Shown here piece after piece: positions 24,115 to 33,433 of a stretch of DNA of 64,000 nt. The translations under genes were made by a program, and so were the position numbers. The notes beneath the pieces were generated by a model. The model was not told where the DNA came from and did no database searches. It saw only the letters and a program-made list of their open reading frames with translations. The stretch is from positions 16,193 through 80,192 of the forward strand of contig JAGVJJ010000014.1 in the NCBI GenBank assembly GCA_020051175.1, given 5' to 3'. Origin of the DNA: Bacteroidia bacterium. Lineage in GTDB: Bacteria; Bacteroidota; Bacteroidia; 2-12-FULL-35-15. Within the stretch, counting starts at the first letter, position 1. Every line of letters begins with the position of its first letter.

Positions 24115-26802
24115 TTATTTACCTTTCAATGGCTTAACCGGAGCCTGAACAACCCCATTCTTCTCAACAATAAGCGCATTTTGTTTTTCACTGATATTGA
24201 TTTTTCCTTTTGAAGGATAAATGAAATAGTATTTGTTGAATCCTTCAACAGCATCAGGAGCAGCAAAAATCGGGATGAAGAAATGGTCTTTACAGAACTT
24301 CACCAGCTCCGGACGGTTTTGCTTGTCAATAGTCGCAACCTCATCAATAAACAAAGCAATTTTGTTTTGTTCATCGGTTATTGCCAAACGGTTGATAATG
24401 GACATGATCATTACCAAACGGATCATACGGTCAGTACCATCAGATTCTACCTGGTTGGCCAAATCCACACGTTTATCGGTTCCTTTGATATGTAACAATA
24501 ACTCAATGTTGAACAATTCATCAAAACCAACTTTTTTACCGCTGTCGAGATAAGTATTCAATACTTTTAAGTTTTCCGACTGGTCAAACTCAAAGCTCAT
24601 CTGCCCGTTGAACTCCTGGATAGAAGCAATCTGCTTCAGCTCACCAATGATACGCTCGTTGTCAATCAAATCCACTTTCATGGACTCAATATTTGAAATA
24701 CGGGTAGAAGAAAGTTTCTCATTGAATTTAGTATACACAAATTGTTTGAACTCCTCATAACGCTTTAACAACGTGTATGCAGGATTCGCAAACTGTGTTG
24801 AAATACTTGACAACAAACCATCAATACTGCGCTCTTTGTCCGACAAGCAGGCAATTTCATCTTCCACAAAAGTGATGAATTGATCAATGTCAGCCATATT
24901 GCTGCGTAACCGATACTTTAAATTATCGAACGTAGCATCTTTCTTTGCTTTCAGTTCGGCCCTGTCCTTCTGATGAATCTGGATTTTTGAATACAAATAA
25001 TCCAGGTTATCATTGGTCTCGTATTCAATTGGCTCCAGGTTAATGGATTCCACTTCCATTTTACGCTCCTTCAGCTCACGCACACGCACTTCGTAATTAC
25101 GCTTCTCATCCTGGAGTTTCTCAAACATAATTTGTTTTTGGGAAATCTCTTTCACCAACGAGCTTAAAAATTCCTCCAGTTCTTTTTTCTCGGTATTCAA
25201 TCCTCTGATTTCATCCGTAATGGCACGTACCTGTTTTTCCAAAGCTGGTTTGCTCTCAATGCGTCTGATTTTTTCTTTGATAAGCTCAATCTCGCTCAGG
25301 ATAACTTTCAGCTTGGAATCAATCTTTTCTTTATCAACAACGGTTTTCAATAATTCTTCCGTTTGTTTCTTCTCTGCCTGTAACACTTTCAGCTCGTCTT
25401 TCAATTCTTTTACAGAACGGAATTCTTTCAGCGTAATGCCTTTGGTAATATCAATTTCACCATCAAATACCGATAACAACTTAGCCGAAATCTTTTTGAT
25501 TGGTTTCTTGATTTGCTTGCTGGATAAGCTAATTACCTGGTCAGCAAGTACAGAGTTCAACAGCTGCTTCACCTCTTCGTCATCCGAAATTTTGTGAATC
25601 AACAGGTTGTTGTAATTGTCAATCTGGTTTTCTAATGAAGTTATCTGGTAGTTTAGCTTTTCAATACGCAGCTCCAGTTGTTTGCTGGATAACTTCTGGA
25701 TTTCAATGGTTGTAAAGCGGTTTTCAATCTCTTTACGTTCCTTATCCAGGTTGCGCCATGATTCCCTTAGGAATTCAATAGTTTCGTATTTCTGAAGCTC
25801 GTTTAGCTCATTTTGCTTCTCAGCAAGAATGTTGGTTTTGTTTTTAATATCTGAATTCTTTTCACCGATATACGAAGCGTAGCTCAACTCTTTCGGTTTC
25901 AGAATTTCATTGATTTCATTGTGAATAGCAGCAATGTTCCGCCCGCGCTCTACTGATGAAATTTCAAGCTCCGGAATAGCGCTGGTATAAGCATTATTGA
26001 AAGCATAGATCAACTCACCTACAATACGTGTTTTAGAGTTGTATACTTTCACTAATTCGCGGAACTCAAGGAAATCCGGGCGTACCGCTTTAATGCTCTT
26101 AATTTCCTCATTGATGCGCAACAAGTCGGTAATATCCTTTTTATTTTTCTGAGAAAAGTTAAGGCTTTCATTTTCACGGTTATCCGCAATAATCAACGAC
26201 TCTTTCAGCGTTTTGTTGGTAATCAGTTTGGAATTGATCAGGTAACGGTAGATCTTGGAAAAGTTATTACTCAAACCATCTGCTTTTACAGTATCCTCAA
26301 GCCATACAACAGCATTGTTTTTTGTACCGCGGTGGTATACCTGGTTAAATACATCCGATTTGGTGACAAACTTGCTATGGCTAACCCCGCGTTCATTCAA
26401 TTTTGCAATGGCCTCATCAAAATTCAGAAGTCGCTGGTGCGCTCCTTCGTTTTCAAAGAAATACTCTTCGCTGTATTCACTGTCAATTTTATAATACTCC
26501 AATTCCCCGTCTGTATTACGCTTTACAAGGATACAGTAGTAACCCAGCTTATTCACTTCAAATATCAAAAAGCTCTTGTTATGCGTAGGAAAGTAGTGAT
26601 GGATGGTTTCCTTGTCACCTTTACGCTGGCCGCTGAACGACATCTTTTGTCCGTCAACAACGAACAAAAAGTTCAACGCATAAATAAGGGTACTTTTCCC
26701 AATATTATTCGGCCCCACCAATTGGATAGAATCACAATCGTCCAGTTTCATTTCGGCTTTACCATAGCCCTTTGAGTTAATAAGAGAAATTCGTGTAAGC
26801 AT
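24115..26802 (-). CDS. MksB/JetC-like SMC-family ATPase
   Basis: An 895-residue SMC-like protein. Walker A is GPNNIGKST (30-38), a divergent ABC signature ESDGTDRM is at 786-793, and Walker B is IALFIDEVATID with Asp820 and Glu821. Between them are long coiled coils (about 270-400 and 480-640) around a hinge-like middle. MksB/JetC proteins share this layout and are shorter-armed than MukB. They form a DNA-loop-extruding ring with the kleisin and MksE; in Wadjet they exclude plasmids, in MksBEF they help chromosome segregation. The two partner genes lie downstream, past two cargo genes. A TATATTTG box lies 32 bases upstream. Confidence 0.75.
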   Translation of the reverse strand: MLTRISLINSKGYGKAEMKLDDCDSIQLVGPNNIGKSTLIYALNFLFVVDGQKMSFSGQRKGDKETIHHYFPTHNKSFLIFEVNKLGYYCILVKRNTDGELEYYKIDSEYSEEYFFENEGAHQRLLNFDEAIAKLNERGVSHSKFVTKSDVFNQVYHRGTKNNAVVWLEDTVKADGLSNNFSKIYRYLINSKLITNKTLKESLIIADNRENESLNFSQKNKKDITDLLRINEEIKSIKAVRPDFLEFRELVKVYNSKTRIVGELIYAFNNAYTSAIPELEISSVERGRNIAAIHNEINEILKPKELSYASYIGEKNSDIKNKTNILAEKQNELNELQKYETIEFLRESWRNLDKERKEIENRFTTIEIQKLSSKQLELRIEKLNYQITSLENQIDNYNNLLIHKISDDEEVKQLLNSVLADQVISLSSKQIKKPIKKISAKLLSVFDGEIDITKGITLKEFRSVKELKDELKVLQAEKKQTEELLKTVVDKEKIDSKLKVILSEIELIKEKIRRIESKPALEKQVRAITDEIRGLNTEKKELEEFLSSLVKEISQKQIMFEKLQDEKRNYEVRVRELKERKMEVESINLEPIEYETNDNLDYLYSKIQIHQKDRAELKAKKDATFDNLKYRLRSNMADIDQFITFVEDEIACLSDKERSIDGLLSSISTQFANPAYTLLKRYEEFKQFVYTKFNEKLSSTRISNIESMKVDLIDNERIIGELKQIASIQEFNGQMSFEFDQSENLKVLNTYLDSGKKVGFDELFNIELLLHIKGTDKRVDLANQVESDGTDRMIRLVMIMSIINRLAITDEQNKIALFIDEVATIDKQNRPELVKFCKDHFFIPIFAAPDAVEGFNKYYFIYPSKGKINISEKQNALIVEKNGVVQAPVKPLKGK

Positions 26803-26833
26803 TGTTATCTGAGTTTCGTAATTATTTGAAAAT

Positions 26834-26841
26834 CAAATATA
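26834..26841 (-). promoter_or_regulatory. Possible -7 box (TATATTTG) of the SMC-like operon
   Basis: A perfect TAnnTTTG match on the reverse strand, 32 bases upstream of the start. A CAAA (TTTG on the reverse strand) occurs 28 bases further up, longer than usual, so the -33 element is uncertain. Confidence 0.35.
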
Positions 26842-27093
26842 GTAAGATGCCTGATGCCACTGGAGAGCACAAATAGCTGTTAATTCCAACTAACTGAAAA
26901 ATAAATTGTTACGGGACTTTTTGTTGAAAAAATTAAAGTTGTTAAACATCCGCCAAAATGCTTGACTCGTATGCTTTAATTCACTATGATTGATAAAATT
27001 ATAAACTTGCAACTTAAATATTGTAAAAGCCACAGATTCAGGGATTTAACCGGTGCAAAATCGGTGAATCTATAGCTTATAATCCCAACGTAT

Positions 27094-27849
27094 ATGACAA
27101 AAATTACTTCCCTCATTTTTGCAGCCGCAATCTGTATCGCAATCTCCTCCGGATGTAACAATGGAACTATTTCCACTGGTGACGGCTCTAATAAAGTAAC
27201 TGGCAATGGAAAACAACTATCTGAAACAAGGGAAATTACAGGCTTTAGTGAAATCTCTCTCGAAGGAGCATTTAATGTTATCCTCAAACAATCAGATAAA
27301 GAGAGTGTTACAGTTGAGGCAGACGAAAATATAGTTCCCCTTATACACACAGAAGTTGAAAATGGCACCTTAAAAGTGGGTATGAAAGATAACACCACCT
27401 TTCAGAATATGGGCAAGCTGGAAGTAACCATATTTCTCAAAACCATTACCGGAATAAAAACTGCAGGTGCAGGTTCCCTTGTCTCTTCCGACACCCTACA
27501 CGTAACTGACCTTAAAATGGATTTAAATGGAGCGGGTGCCACGGATCTTAAAATTATGGCAGATAAGTTAACCGTAAATTCGCAATCAGTAGGTGCATTG
27601 CAACTTTCGGGGAAAGTAAAAGAGGTTGCTATTGACCAAAACGGAGTAGGACTTATTCAGGCTTTTGATTTAAAATCGGAAAAACTGACTCTAAAAGCCA
27701 GTGGTGTTGGTGCAGCTGAAGTATTCGCTTCGCAGGAACTATCAATTGACGCATCCGGTATTGGAAGTGTGCAGTACAAAGGTGGTGCTACCAAAACTGA
27801 AATTAAAAATGATGGAATTGGCAAAGTAACGTGTATCGACTGTAAATAA
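27094..27849 (+). CDS. Head GIN domain-containing (DUF2807) lipoprotein
   Basis: A 251-residue lipoprotein: signal peptide with lipobox ISSGC (Cys21), then a repetitive right-handed beta-sheet domain. EITGFSEISLEGAFNVILKQ and VEADENIVPLI open the first DUF2807 sheet; short repeats such as GAGATDLKIMADKLTVNS and ASGIGSVQYKG follow. The family is frequent in Bacteroidota and of unknown function, presumably on the cell surface or periplasmic face. Length is typical. It stands alone between the SMC-like gene and a histidine kinase. Confidence 0.9.
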   Translation: MTKITSLIFAAAICIAISSGCNNGTISTGDGSNKVTGNGKQLSETREITGFSEISLEGAFNVILKQSDKESVTVEADENIVPLIHTEVENGTLKVGMKDNTTFQNMGKLEVTIFLKTITGIKTAGAGSLVSSDTLHVTDLKMDLNGAGATDLKIMADKLTVNSQSVGALQLSGKVKEVAIDQNGVGLIQAFDLKSEKLTLKASGVGAAEVFASQELSIDASGIGSVQYKGGATKTEIKNDGIGKVTCIDCK

Positions 27850-27874
27850 ATCGGGGGCCACCATTCCAATATTT

Positions 27875-29083
27875 TTAAGAGGGCAATTCATTTTTCAATC
27901 CAAACTTAAATGTGGCTCCCTCATTTACTTTTGCTTCGGCCCAAATACGGCCACCGTGTTTTTTTATAATCCTGTAAACAAGCGACAAACCAACTCCTGT
28001 ACCCTCAAACTCGCTTTGGGTATGAAGCCGCTGAAATACACGAAACAGTTTATTGGCATATTCCATATTAAAGCCAGCTCCGTTGTCTTTCACTGAAAAA
28101 ATAACATCTCCGTCCTGTTCATAGGAACTCACTTCTACAACAGGTTTTTCTATTTTAGATGAATATTTAATTGCATTTGAAAGGAGGTTCACCATCACCT
28201 GGGTCATAAGTCCATAATCGGCAAAAACAGGATGTAGTTTTTTCTGAATGATAAATGTTGCCTGACAATTGCCTGCTTTATTAATATCGGCCAACACAGC
28301 ACTTGTAAGCTCATTCATATCTATCTGTGTGCGGTTAACATCTTTTCTGCCAAGCTTTGCAAATTCAAGTAAATCATCAATGAGCGTTGACATTTTTACC
28401 GTGTTATAGTTTACATTGTCCAATATCCGTTTTCCTTCCTCATCAAGCTGACCACTATAATCTTCTTTCAGTATTTGCGTAAATCCCTTTATCGCGCGCA
28501 GAGGGGCTCTTAAATCATGTGAAACCGAGTAAGAAAAAGCCTCTAAATCATTATTTGCTGCCTCCAGCTGCTCTGTACGCTGCTTCACCCGTTCTTCCAG
28601 CTCATTATAAACATATATGTTTTCAATAGATACCGAAGTAATATCGGCCAGGGATTGCAGAAGCAATACTTCCTCTGTTGTAGGTGTATGTTGTTTCGCC
28701 CAATAATTACCTATGGCTCCTATAGGTTCCAACGTCCTTATCGGAACCATCGCAAGGCTCTTCACAAACGTAGGCCTGTAGGCATCAATAGGAATACGGC
28801 TGTCCAAATAGATATCCGCGATAACGGCTGGCTGTTTGTTGAGCATGGCCCAGCCACTGATACAGGCACTCATCGGGAAACGTTGTCCTTTCCACAATGG
28901 TTCTATGGCGTCTTCATCTGCATAATAGCACAGGTCACGATCCCTGAGTACAAAGGTTGCTCCATCGGCCCCGGTAAGTTTCCTGGCAGCGGTACGTACC
29001 ACTTCCATTACTTTATTAAGATCACGGGCCAAAGACAATTTTTGAACGGTCTCAACCAATAGTGTTAATTGCTCACTTGTCAT
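27875..29083 (-). CDS. GAF domain-containing sensor histidine kinase
   Basis: A 402-residue soluble kinase. Residues about 15-150 form a GAF domain (AARKLTGADGATFVLRD, then DIYLDSRIPIDAYRPTFVKS). A coiled linker leads to the HisKA domain with the phospho-acceptor His189 in SYSVSHDLRAPLRAIKGF. The ATPase domain shows the N box NLLSNAIKYSS, G1 VKDNGAGFN and G2 GTGVGLSLVYR. It would autophosphorylate on sensing a ligand or redox/light cue through GAF. The response regulator is not adjacent. No membrane segments are present, so it acts in the cytosol. Confidence 0.9.
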   Translation of the reverse strand: MTSEQLTLLVETVQKLSLARDLNKVMEVVRTAARKLTGADGATFVLRDRDLCYYADEDAIEPLWKGQRFPMSACISGWAMLNKQPAVIADIYLDSRIPIDAYRPTFVKSLAMVPIRTLEPIGAIGNYWAKQHTPTTEEVLLLQSLADITSVSIENIYVYNELEERVKQRTEQLEAANNDLEAFSYSVSHDLRAPLRAIKGFTQILKEDYSGQLDEEGKRILDNVNYNTVKMSTLIDDLLEFAKLGRKDVNRTQIDMNELTSAVLADINKAGNCQATFIIQKKLHPVFADYGLMTQVMVNLLSNAIKYSSKIEKPVVEVSSYEQDGDVIFSVKDNGAGFNMEYANKLFRVFQRLHTQSEFEGTGVGLSLVYRIIKKHGGRIWAEAKVNEGATFKFGLKNELPS

Positions 29084-29211
29084 TTTTACAGAAGATTATG
29101 AATGTAAATGAGTAAATAATTTTCAATCTCACACCCCGGGCATGTATTCATTTCAAAAATAGAAGATTCTCCTTATACTTACTTTACCAACCACCGAAAA
29201 AAGCAAAAAAA

Positions 29212-29247
29212 TTTGCATTCACCAATTAGCCAGGATTAATACATTTG
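29212..29247 (+). promoter_or_regulatory. Probable promoter of the PAP2-desaturase pair
   Basis: TTTG (29212-29215) precedes TACATTTG (29240-29247) with 24 bases between, slightly longer than the usual 19-21. The -7 box matches TAnnTTTG perfectly and lies 30 bases before the start codon. Confidence 0.4.
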
Positions 29248-29276
29248 CAGACCAGAAATGAATAAAGGGCGTACCT

Positions 29277-29900
29277 ATGCAAACTGAACCGGAAAACACT
29301 TCGCTTTTGAGAAATACAATTGCAATGCTTTTGGTTACATTGGTGCTGTATTCCGGTTATCAATTGAGTAATCGTTTTCATCTTATTGAACCCCGTTACC
29401 TTCCTGTAAGTTGGCTTGACAATACAATCCCGTTTTTGATGTGGACCGTATGGCCTTACTTTTTGTTGATCTTTATGGCTTTTTTACCGATAGGTATCCG
29501 GGACAGGCACCTTTTTAATCAAACCATGTGGGCCTTTACAATTGCAGTTAGCCTGAACATTTGTTTCTGGCTGCTTTTCCCAACAATATTCCAGCGCCCG
29601 CCATTACCTGCTGACGAAGGCTACAACGCCTTTGCCTACCGCTGGTTATGCAGTATTGATACTCCGGCCAACTGCTTTCCCAGTGGTCATATCACCTCCC
29701 CTGCTATCGGATGTTGGGCACTTTCAAAAGAGGCACCTAAACACAAAACCCTGATATGGATTTGTTTTGCTTTGCTTAGCCTTACAATATTCAGTACCAA
29801 ACAACATTACATCTGGGATCTGCCAGGCGGACTGTTAACAGCCTTCACAGGCATTTACTTTAGTAAAGCTGCGTATAGTAAATTCAAACTGTTCCGATAA
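29277..29900 (+). CDS. PAP2-family membrane phosphatase
   Basis: This 207-residue protein has about six hydrophobic helices. The PAP2 catalytic motifs are NCFPSGHITSPA (C2, with its His) and TIFSTKQHYIWDLPGG (C3, with His and Asp). These residues form the phospho-histidine active site of lipid phosphatases. The first motif (K-x6-RP) is not obvious. It may dephosphorylate a lipid phosphate or transfer a phospho head group, as in inositol-phosphoceramide synthase relatives. It is coupled to a sterol-desaturase-type gene 7 bases downstream, so a role in membrane lipid modification is likely. Confidence 0.85.
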   Translation: MQTEPENTSLLRNTIAMLLVTLVLYSGYQLSNRFHLIEPRYLPVSWLDNTIPFLMWTVWPYFLLIFMAFLPIGIRDRHLFNQTMWAFTIAVSLNICFWLLFPTIFQRPPLPADEGYNAFAYRWLCSIDTPANCFPSGHITSPAIGCWALSKEAPKHKTLIWICFALLSLTIFSTKQHYIWDLPGGLLTAFTGIYFSKAAYSKFKLFR

Positions 29901-29907
29901 TCTCACA

Positions 29908-30735
29908 ATGAACAATAAGCAAAGAGCATATCGGGTATGGCAGTGGGGCTTCTACCCTTTAATGATTACGGGAGCTCTTACTATATGCATTTTTTTGCTT
30001 GATTACCTGTCGCCCCAATACTGGCAGTTCATACCACTCTCCATCACCTTGCTGTGCCTTATACCTATTAACCTGCTCGAAAAAACAATGCCTTATCTTA
30101 AAACATGGCAGGGCTATCATTCCGACCTCGCTCTTGACTTATGGCGAACTTTTTTGATTTTTCCTTTAGCTTCACTGATGGCACAATACACCTTAAAGTT
30201 TTTTCAGCCCTATATTTCAATCAATTTGTTTCCTGGCAGTGACTCCATTCATCAAAGTCCTGTTGCACTTGTCATACAGTTCGTGGGTATACTGCTGCTC
30301 ATCGACCTTTTTTATTACTGGGTTCACAGGGCATTCCATCATTTTAAAGTTTTGTGGTATTTTCATGCCATACATCACCGCTCCCAAAGAGTGTATTCCA
30401 ACAACTCTGGCCGCTTTCACTTTATCGAAGTATTTATTAGCGGAACAATTTATTTTTTACCAATCTACATTTTTAACATTCCGGAAAATATAATCACTGC
30501 GATTGTAACTACCACAGTTATTACCGGTTTCCTGGAACATGTAAATATTGATTTTAAAGCAGGAAAGCTGAACTACGTGCTGAATACCGCAGAACTGCAC
30601 CGATGGCATCATTCACTTGATGTACACGAGTCGAATCACAATTTCGGGAAAGTTCTAAGTATTTGGGACAGGTGCTTCGGCACCTTCTATTTCCCTAGTG
30701 ATAAAGAAATAAAAAATGTAGGTATTGAAGAATGA
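29908..30735 (+). CDS. Sterol desaturase / fatty acid hydroxylase family protein
   Basis: A 275-residue membrane enzyme with the histidine clusters of the fatty acid hydroxylase superfamily: HRAFHHFKVLWYFHAIHH near residues 138-155 and HRWHHSLDVHESNH near 231-244. These bind a di-iron centre. Several hydrophobic helices precede and separate the clusters. Relatives hydroxylate or desaturate sterols, carotenoids, ceramides or fatty acids using O2. Pairing with the PAP2 gene suggests a membrane lipid substrate, but none can be named. All key histidines are present. Confidence 0.9.
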   Translation: MNNKQRAYRVWQWGFYPLMITGALTICIFLLDYLSPQYWQFIPLSITLLCLIPINLLEKTMPYLKTWQGYHSDLALDLWRTFLIFPLASLMAQYTLKFFQPYISINLFPGSDSIHQSPVALVIQFVGILLLIDLFYYWVHRAFHHFKVLWYFHAIHHRSQRVYSNNSGRFHFIEVFISGTIYFLPIYIFNIPENIITAIVTTTVITGFLEHVNIDFKAGKLNYVLNTAELHRWHHSLDVHESNHNFGKVLSIWDRCFGTFYFPSDKEIKNVGIEE

Positions 30736-30736
30736 G

Positions 30737-32071
30737 TTAGACAAGCTCGGGCCGTTCTACAACAAAATCCTCAAGCAATACACTCCCGTCCGCATCCAGG
30801 GCTTTTAGCGTTACAGGCTTCAACTGATTAATAAGAGCTGCATTAAAAGGAGTTTTTACTTTCACATAATTGTCAGTAAAACCATGCATAAAGCCTTCTT
30901 TGTTATCCCCTTCAAACAATACGGTACGTGTTTCTCCCAGGTGCTGCTCATAAAAACTGCGCAGCTTTTTAGCAGATAGAATACGAAGCATTTTGTTGCG
31001 CTTTTTACGCACCGCAACAGGTACAACATCCGGCAAATGGATCGCATCCGTATTATCGCGCTCGGAGTAGGTAAACACGTGCAGATACGAAACCGGCAGC
31101 TCATTCAGGAAATTATAAGTATCTAAAAAATCTTCATCACTCTCGCCCGGAAATCCAACAATAACGTCCACACCAATACAACAATGCGGCATCAGGGTTT
31201 TAATTCGGGAAACGCGGTCGGCATACAGCTCACGCAAATAACGCCTGCGCATGGCTTTCAGCATTTTATTGCTACCCGACTGCAACGGAATATGGAAATG
31301 TGGAACAAAGCGTTTGGACTGTGCCACAAACTCAATCACCTCATCTTTCAGCAAATTAGGCTCAATCGAAGAAATGCGGAAACGTTCAATTCCATTCACC
31401 TCATCCAGTTCCTTTACCAAATCAAAAAAAGTTTCTGCCTTACGATTGCCGGTTTTAGCGGCATTGTTGCCGAAATCGCCCAGGTTCACACCGGTAAGTA
31501 CAATCTCTTTTATATTCTGTTTTGCAATATCATTTGCGTTTTTTACCACATTCTCAATACTGTCGCTGCGGCTTTTACCACGTGCCAGAGGAATAGTACA
31601 GAATGAACAGCTGTAATCGCAACCATCCTGGGCCTTCAGAAACACACGTGTGCGATCGCCAAGAGAATAAGCATCCACAAAGAAATTTGCTTCTTCTATT
31701 TCACAACTGTATATCTCAGCTTTGGATTTTTTCGTAAGATCATTCAGGTAGTTCAGCAGCTTGAACTTTTCAGAAGCACCCAGCACCAGATCAACACCAT
31801 CAATATTGGCTATTTCTTCGGGCTTTAGCTGCGCATAGCACCCCACTACCACCACATATGCCTCAGGTGATACACTCAGGGCAGATTTTACAATCTGTTT
31901 GCACTCCTTATCCGCATTGGCTGTAACCGAACAGGTATTAATAACATACACATCCGAAGGCTCTTTAAAATCAACCTTCTGATAACCCTGCTCCTCAAAT
32001 AAACGACCTATAGTGGAAGTCTCAGAGAAATTCAGCTTACAGCCCAGTGTATGAAATGCTACTTTTTTCAT
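30737..32071 (-). CDS. mtaB: tRNA (N6-threonylcarbamoyladenosine(37)-C2)-methylthiotransferase MtaB
   Basis: From the ATG at 32071 (MKKVAFHTLGCKLNFSETST) the enzyme has 444 residues. Cys11, Cys47 and Cys78 bind the auxiliary cluster, CDYSCSFC (Cys151, 155, 158) binds the radical-SAM cluster, and a TRAM-like domain ends the protein. It adds a methylthio group to t6A37 in ANN-decoding tRNAs. HTLGCKLNFSE and the CTIPLARGKSRS loop distinguish it from MiaB, which is also encoded here. A start at 32110 is possible in frame but lies upstream of a good TATCTTTG box (32084-32091). Its 3' end abuts the convergent desaturase gene. Confidence 0.92.
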   Translation of the reverse strand: MKKVAFHTLGCKLNFSETSTIGRLFEEQGYQKVDFKEPSDVYVINTCSVTANADKECKQIVKSALSVSPEAYVVVVGCYAQLKPEEIANIDGVDLVLGASEKFKLLNYLNDLTKKSKAEIYSCEIEEANFFVDAYSLGDRTRVFLKAQDGCDYSCSFCTIPLARGKSRSDSIENVVKNANDIAKQNIKEIVLTGVNLGDFGNNAAKTGNRKAETFFDLVKELDEVNGIERFRISSIEPNLLKDEVIEFVAQSKRFVPHFHIPLQSGSNKMLKAMRRRYLRELYADRVSRIKTLMPHCCIGVDVIVGFPGESDEDFLDTYNFLNELPVSYLHVFTYSERDNTDAIHLPDVVPVAVRKKRNKMLRILSAKKLRSFYEQHLGETRTVLFEGDNKEGFMHGFTDNYVKVKTPFNAALINQLKPVTLKALDADGSVLLEDFVVERPELV

Positions 32072-32083
32072 TTTTTCAGGCTG

Positions 32084-32091
32084 CAAAGATA
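32084..32091 (-). promoter_or_regulatory. Probable -7 box (TATCTTTG) of mtaB
   Basis: A perfect reverse-strand match to TAnnTTTG, 12 bases before the ATG at 32071, so the leader would be very short. It lies inside the longer alternative frame and argues for the later start. Confidence 0.45.
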
Positions 32092-32185
32092 CGAAAATTG
32101 TACAAAACAATAGTGCGGGTTAGTAAACAGGCCCATAAAAACCAGAAATTAACATCTTGAGAACTTTTTTCAGACCACAAACTAA

Positions 32186-32222
32186 CCATGAAAATCAAAA
32201 GTAATACTTTTGATTTTCATGG
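32186..32222. repeat. Perfect palindrome, left flank of the DUF4143 ATPase gene
   Basis: Arms CCATGAAAATCAAAAGTA (32186-32203) and TACTTTTGATTTTCATGG (32205-32222) are perfect over 18 bases with a 1-base centre. It begins 3 bases past the stop codon of the ATPase gene. The same core is found on the other side of that gene. No T run follows, so a simple terminator is unlikely. Confidence 0.95.
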
Positions 32223-32225
32223 CAA

Positions 32226-33398
32226 CTATAATCTAGCCAAATCCATTGAAATGAATTCTGAAAGACTTAAAATCACGACATTATCAGCAGCATTATAGCT
32301 GTCCCCGGAAGGAATGAGTACGTAATTTTTATTTGTCTTTAAATCTTCAACACACTGGTAAAAACCTTTGCTCACCTGGGGTGCTGTAGACAACTTTATT
32401 TCAATACAAGCTATCGGCTTCGCTCCTTTTACAAGAACTATATCCGCTTCAGCACCCTGGTGTGTTCGGTAAAAATACATATCCAGGTGAGGCGGCTTCA
32501 ACTGACGTATCTGCTCCAGCACGAAACCCTCCCATGATGGACCAATAGCCGGATGCCCGGCAAGTTCGTCCATATCTGCCGTTTTCACCAATGTGTGCAG
32601 AATGCCCGAATCACGAATGTATATCTTAGGCGCCTTTACCAACCGCTTTTTTGAATTAAAAAACCAAGGTTGCAAACGCGTAAGCAAGAAAGCTCCTTCC
32701 ATATATTCCAGGTACCTGCCAACCGTAGGAGCTGTTACGCCTAACGATTTTGCATAGTTTTCCTTATTCCACACACTCCCATTATTATGGGCCAGCATAC
32801 TCCAGAAATTACGAATGATTACAGCCGAAAACTCCGTTCCAAAAAGCTCACTCATATCCTTTTCCGTATAGGATTTAATCAGGCTATTGTACCAATCCTG
32901 CGAAGCGTGGTTTTGTTTCAGTTTTAAAGCTACCGGAAAACCACCTTTAAACCATAATACATCCTGTTTTATTCGACTTTTTAGGGCTTCGGCCAGGTTA
33001 ATACCTCCCATATCCAAATAAGCTATTCGTCCTGCCAAGGATTCAGATACCCCTTTTATCAGGTGTGGTGACGATGAACCCAGTAATAAAAAGCGGGCTG
33101 GCTTGCGGTCAATATCAATTAAGGCTCTTAACAGAGCAAACAGTTTGGGCATCCGCTGCACCTCATCAATAATGATAAGCTTGTCCTTATTTTTCAGCAA
33201 ATAGCTCTCAGCATCATTTTGTAAACGGTTGAAATGGCTTTCCAGTTCCAGATCCAGGTACAATGTCTGCTTTTTCGACTTAGATGCATAAAGTTTTGCA
33301 AGTGTAGTTTTCCCTATTTGCCTTGCCCCAAGCAGGGCTACAGCCGGACTGGTTTTCAACAAGCGGGTCAATTCTGCTATCTCTATTCTTTGTATCAT
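32226..33398 (-). CDS. ATP-binding protein, AAA_14 / DUF4143 family
   Basis: From ATG 33398 the protein has 390 residues. Walker A is GARQIGKTT (Lys30), Walker B LIIIDEVQRMP (Asp78, Glu79), and LLLGSSSPHL is a sensor-like strand. A winged-helix region follows (about 190-235), then the DUF4143 C-terminal domain with EADIVLVKG...PIACIEIKLS; Asp319, Glu333 and Lys335 resemble a PD-(D/E)XK nuclease core. These ATPases are multi-copy and poorly understood in bacteria and archaea. An in-frame ATG at 33413 lies in the palindrome and upstream of the promoter box, so the later ATG is preferred. The gene is bracketed by palindromes at 32186 and 33413. Confidence 0.88.
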   Translation of the reverse strand: MIQRIEIAELTRLLKTSPAVALLGARQIGKTTLAKLYASKSKKQTLYLDLELESHFNRLQNDAESYLLKNKDKLIIIDEVQRMPKLFALLRALIDIDRKPARFLLLGSSSPHLIKGVSESLAGRIAYLDMGGINLAEALKSRIKQDVLWFKGGFPVALKLKQNHASQDWYNSLIKSYTEKDMSELFGTEFSAVIIRNFWSMLAHNNGSVWNKENYAKSLGVTAPTVGRYLEYMEGAFLLTRLQPWFFNSKKRLVKAPKIYIRDSGILHTLVKTADMDELAGHPAIGPSWEGFVLEQIRQLKPPHLDMYFYRTHQGAEADIVLVKGAKPIACIEIKLSTAPQVSKGFYQCVEDLKTNKNYVLIPSGDSYNAADNVVILSLSEFISMDLARL

Positions 33399-33402
33399 AC
33401 TA

Positions 33403-33433
33403 CAAAGATACAAATTTTACCATGAAAATCAAA
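33403..33433 (-). promoter_or_regulatory. Promoter of the DUF4143 ATPase gene, overlapping the palindrome
   Basis: On the reverse strand, TTTG (33433-33430) is followed after exactly 19 bases by TATCTTTG (33410-33403), a full match to the Bacteroidota consensus. The TTTG lies in an arm of the palindrome. The start codon is 5 bases past the -7 box, so the mRNA would be leaderless or nearly so. Confidence 0.6.

Noticed and set aside
17890..26802. Complete Wadjet (JetABCD) defence system
   Set aside because: No TOPRIM-type JetD nuclease gene lies in or next to the cluster, so only an MksBEF-like or incomplete set is supported.
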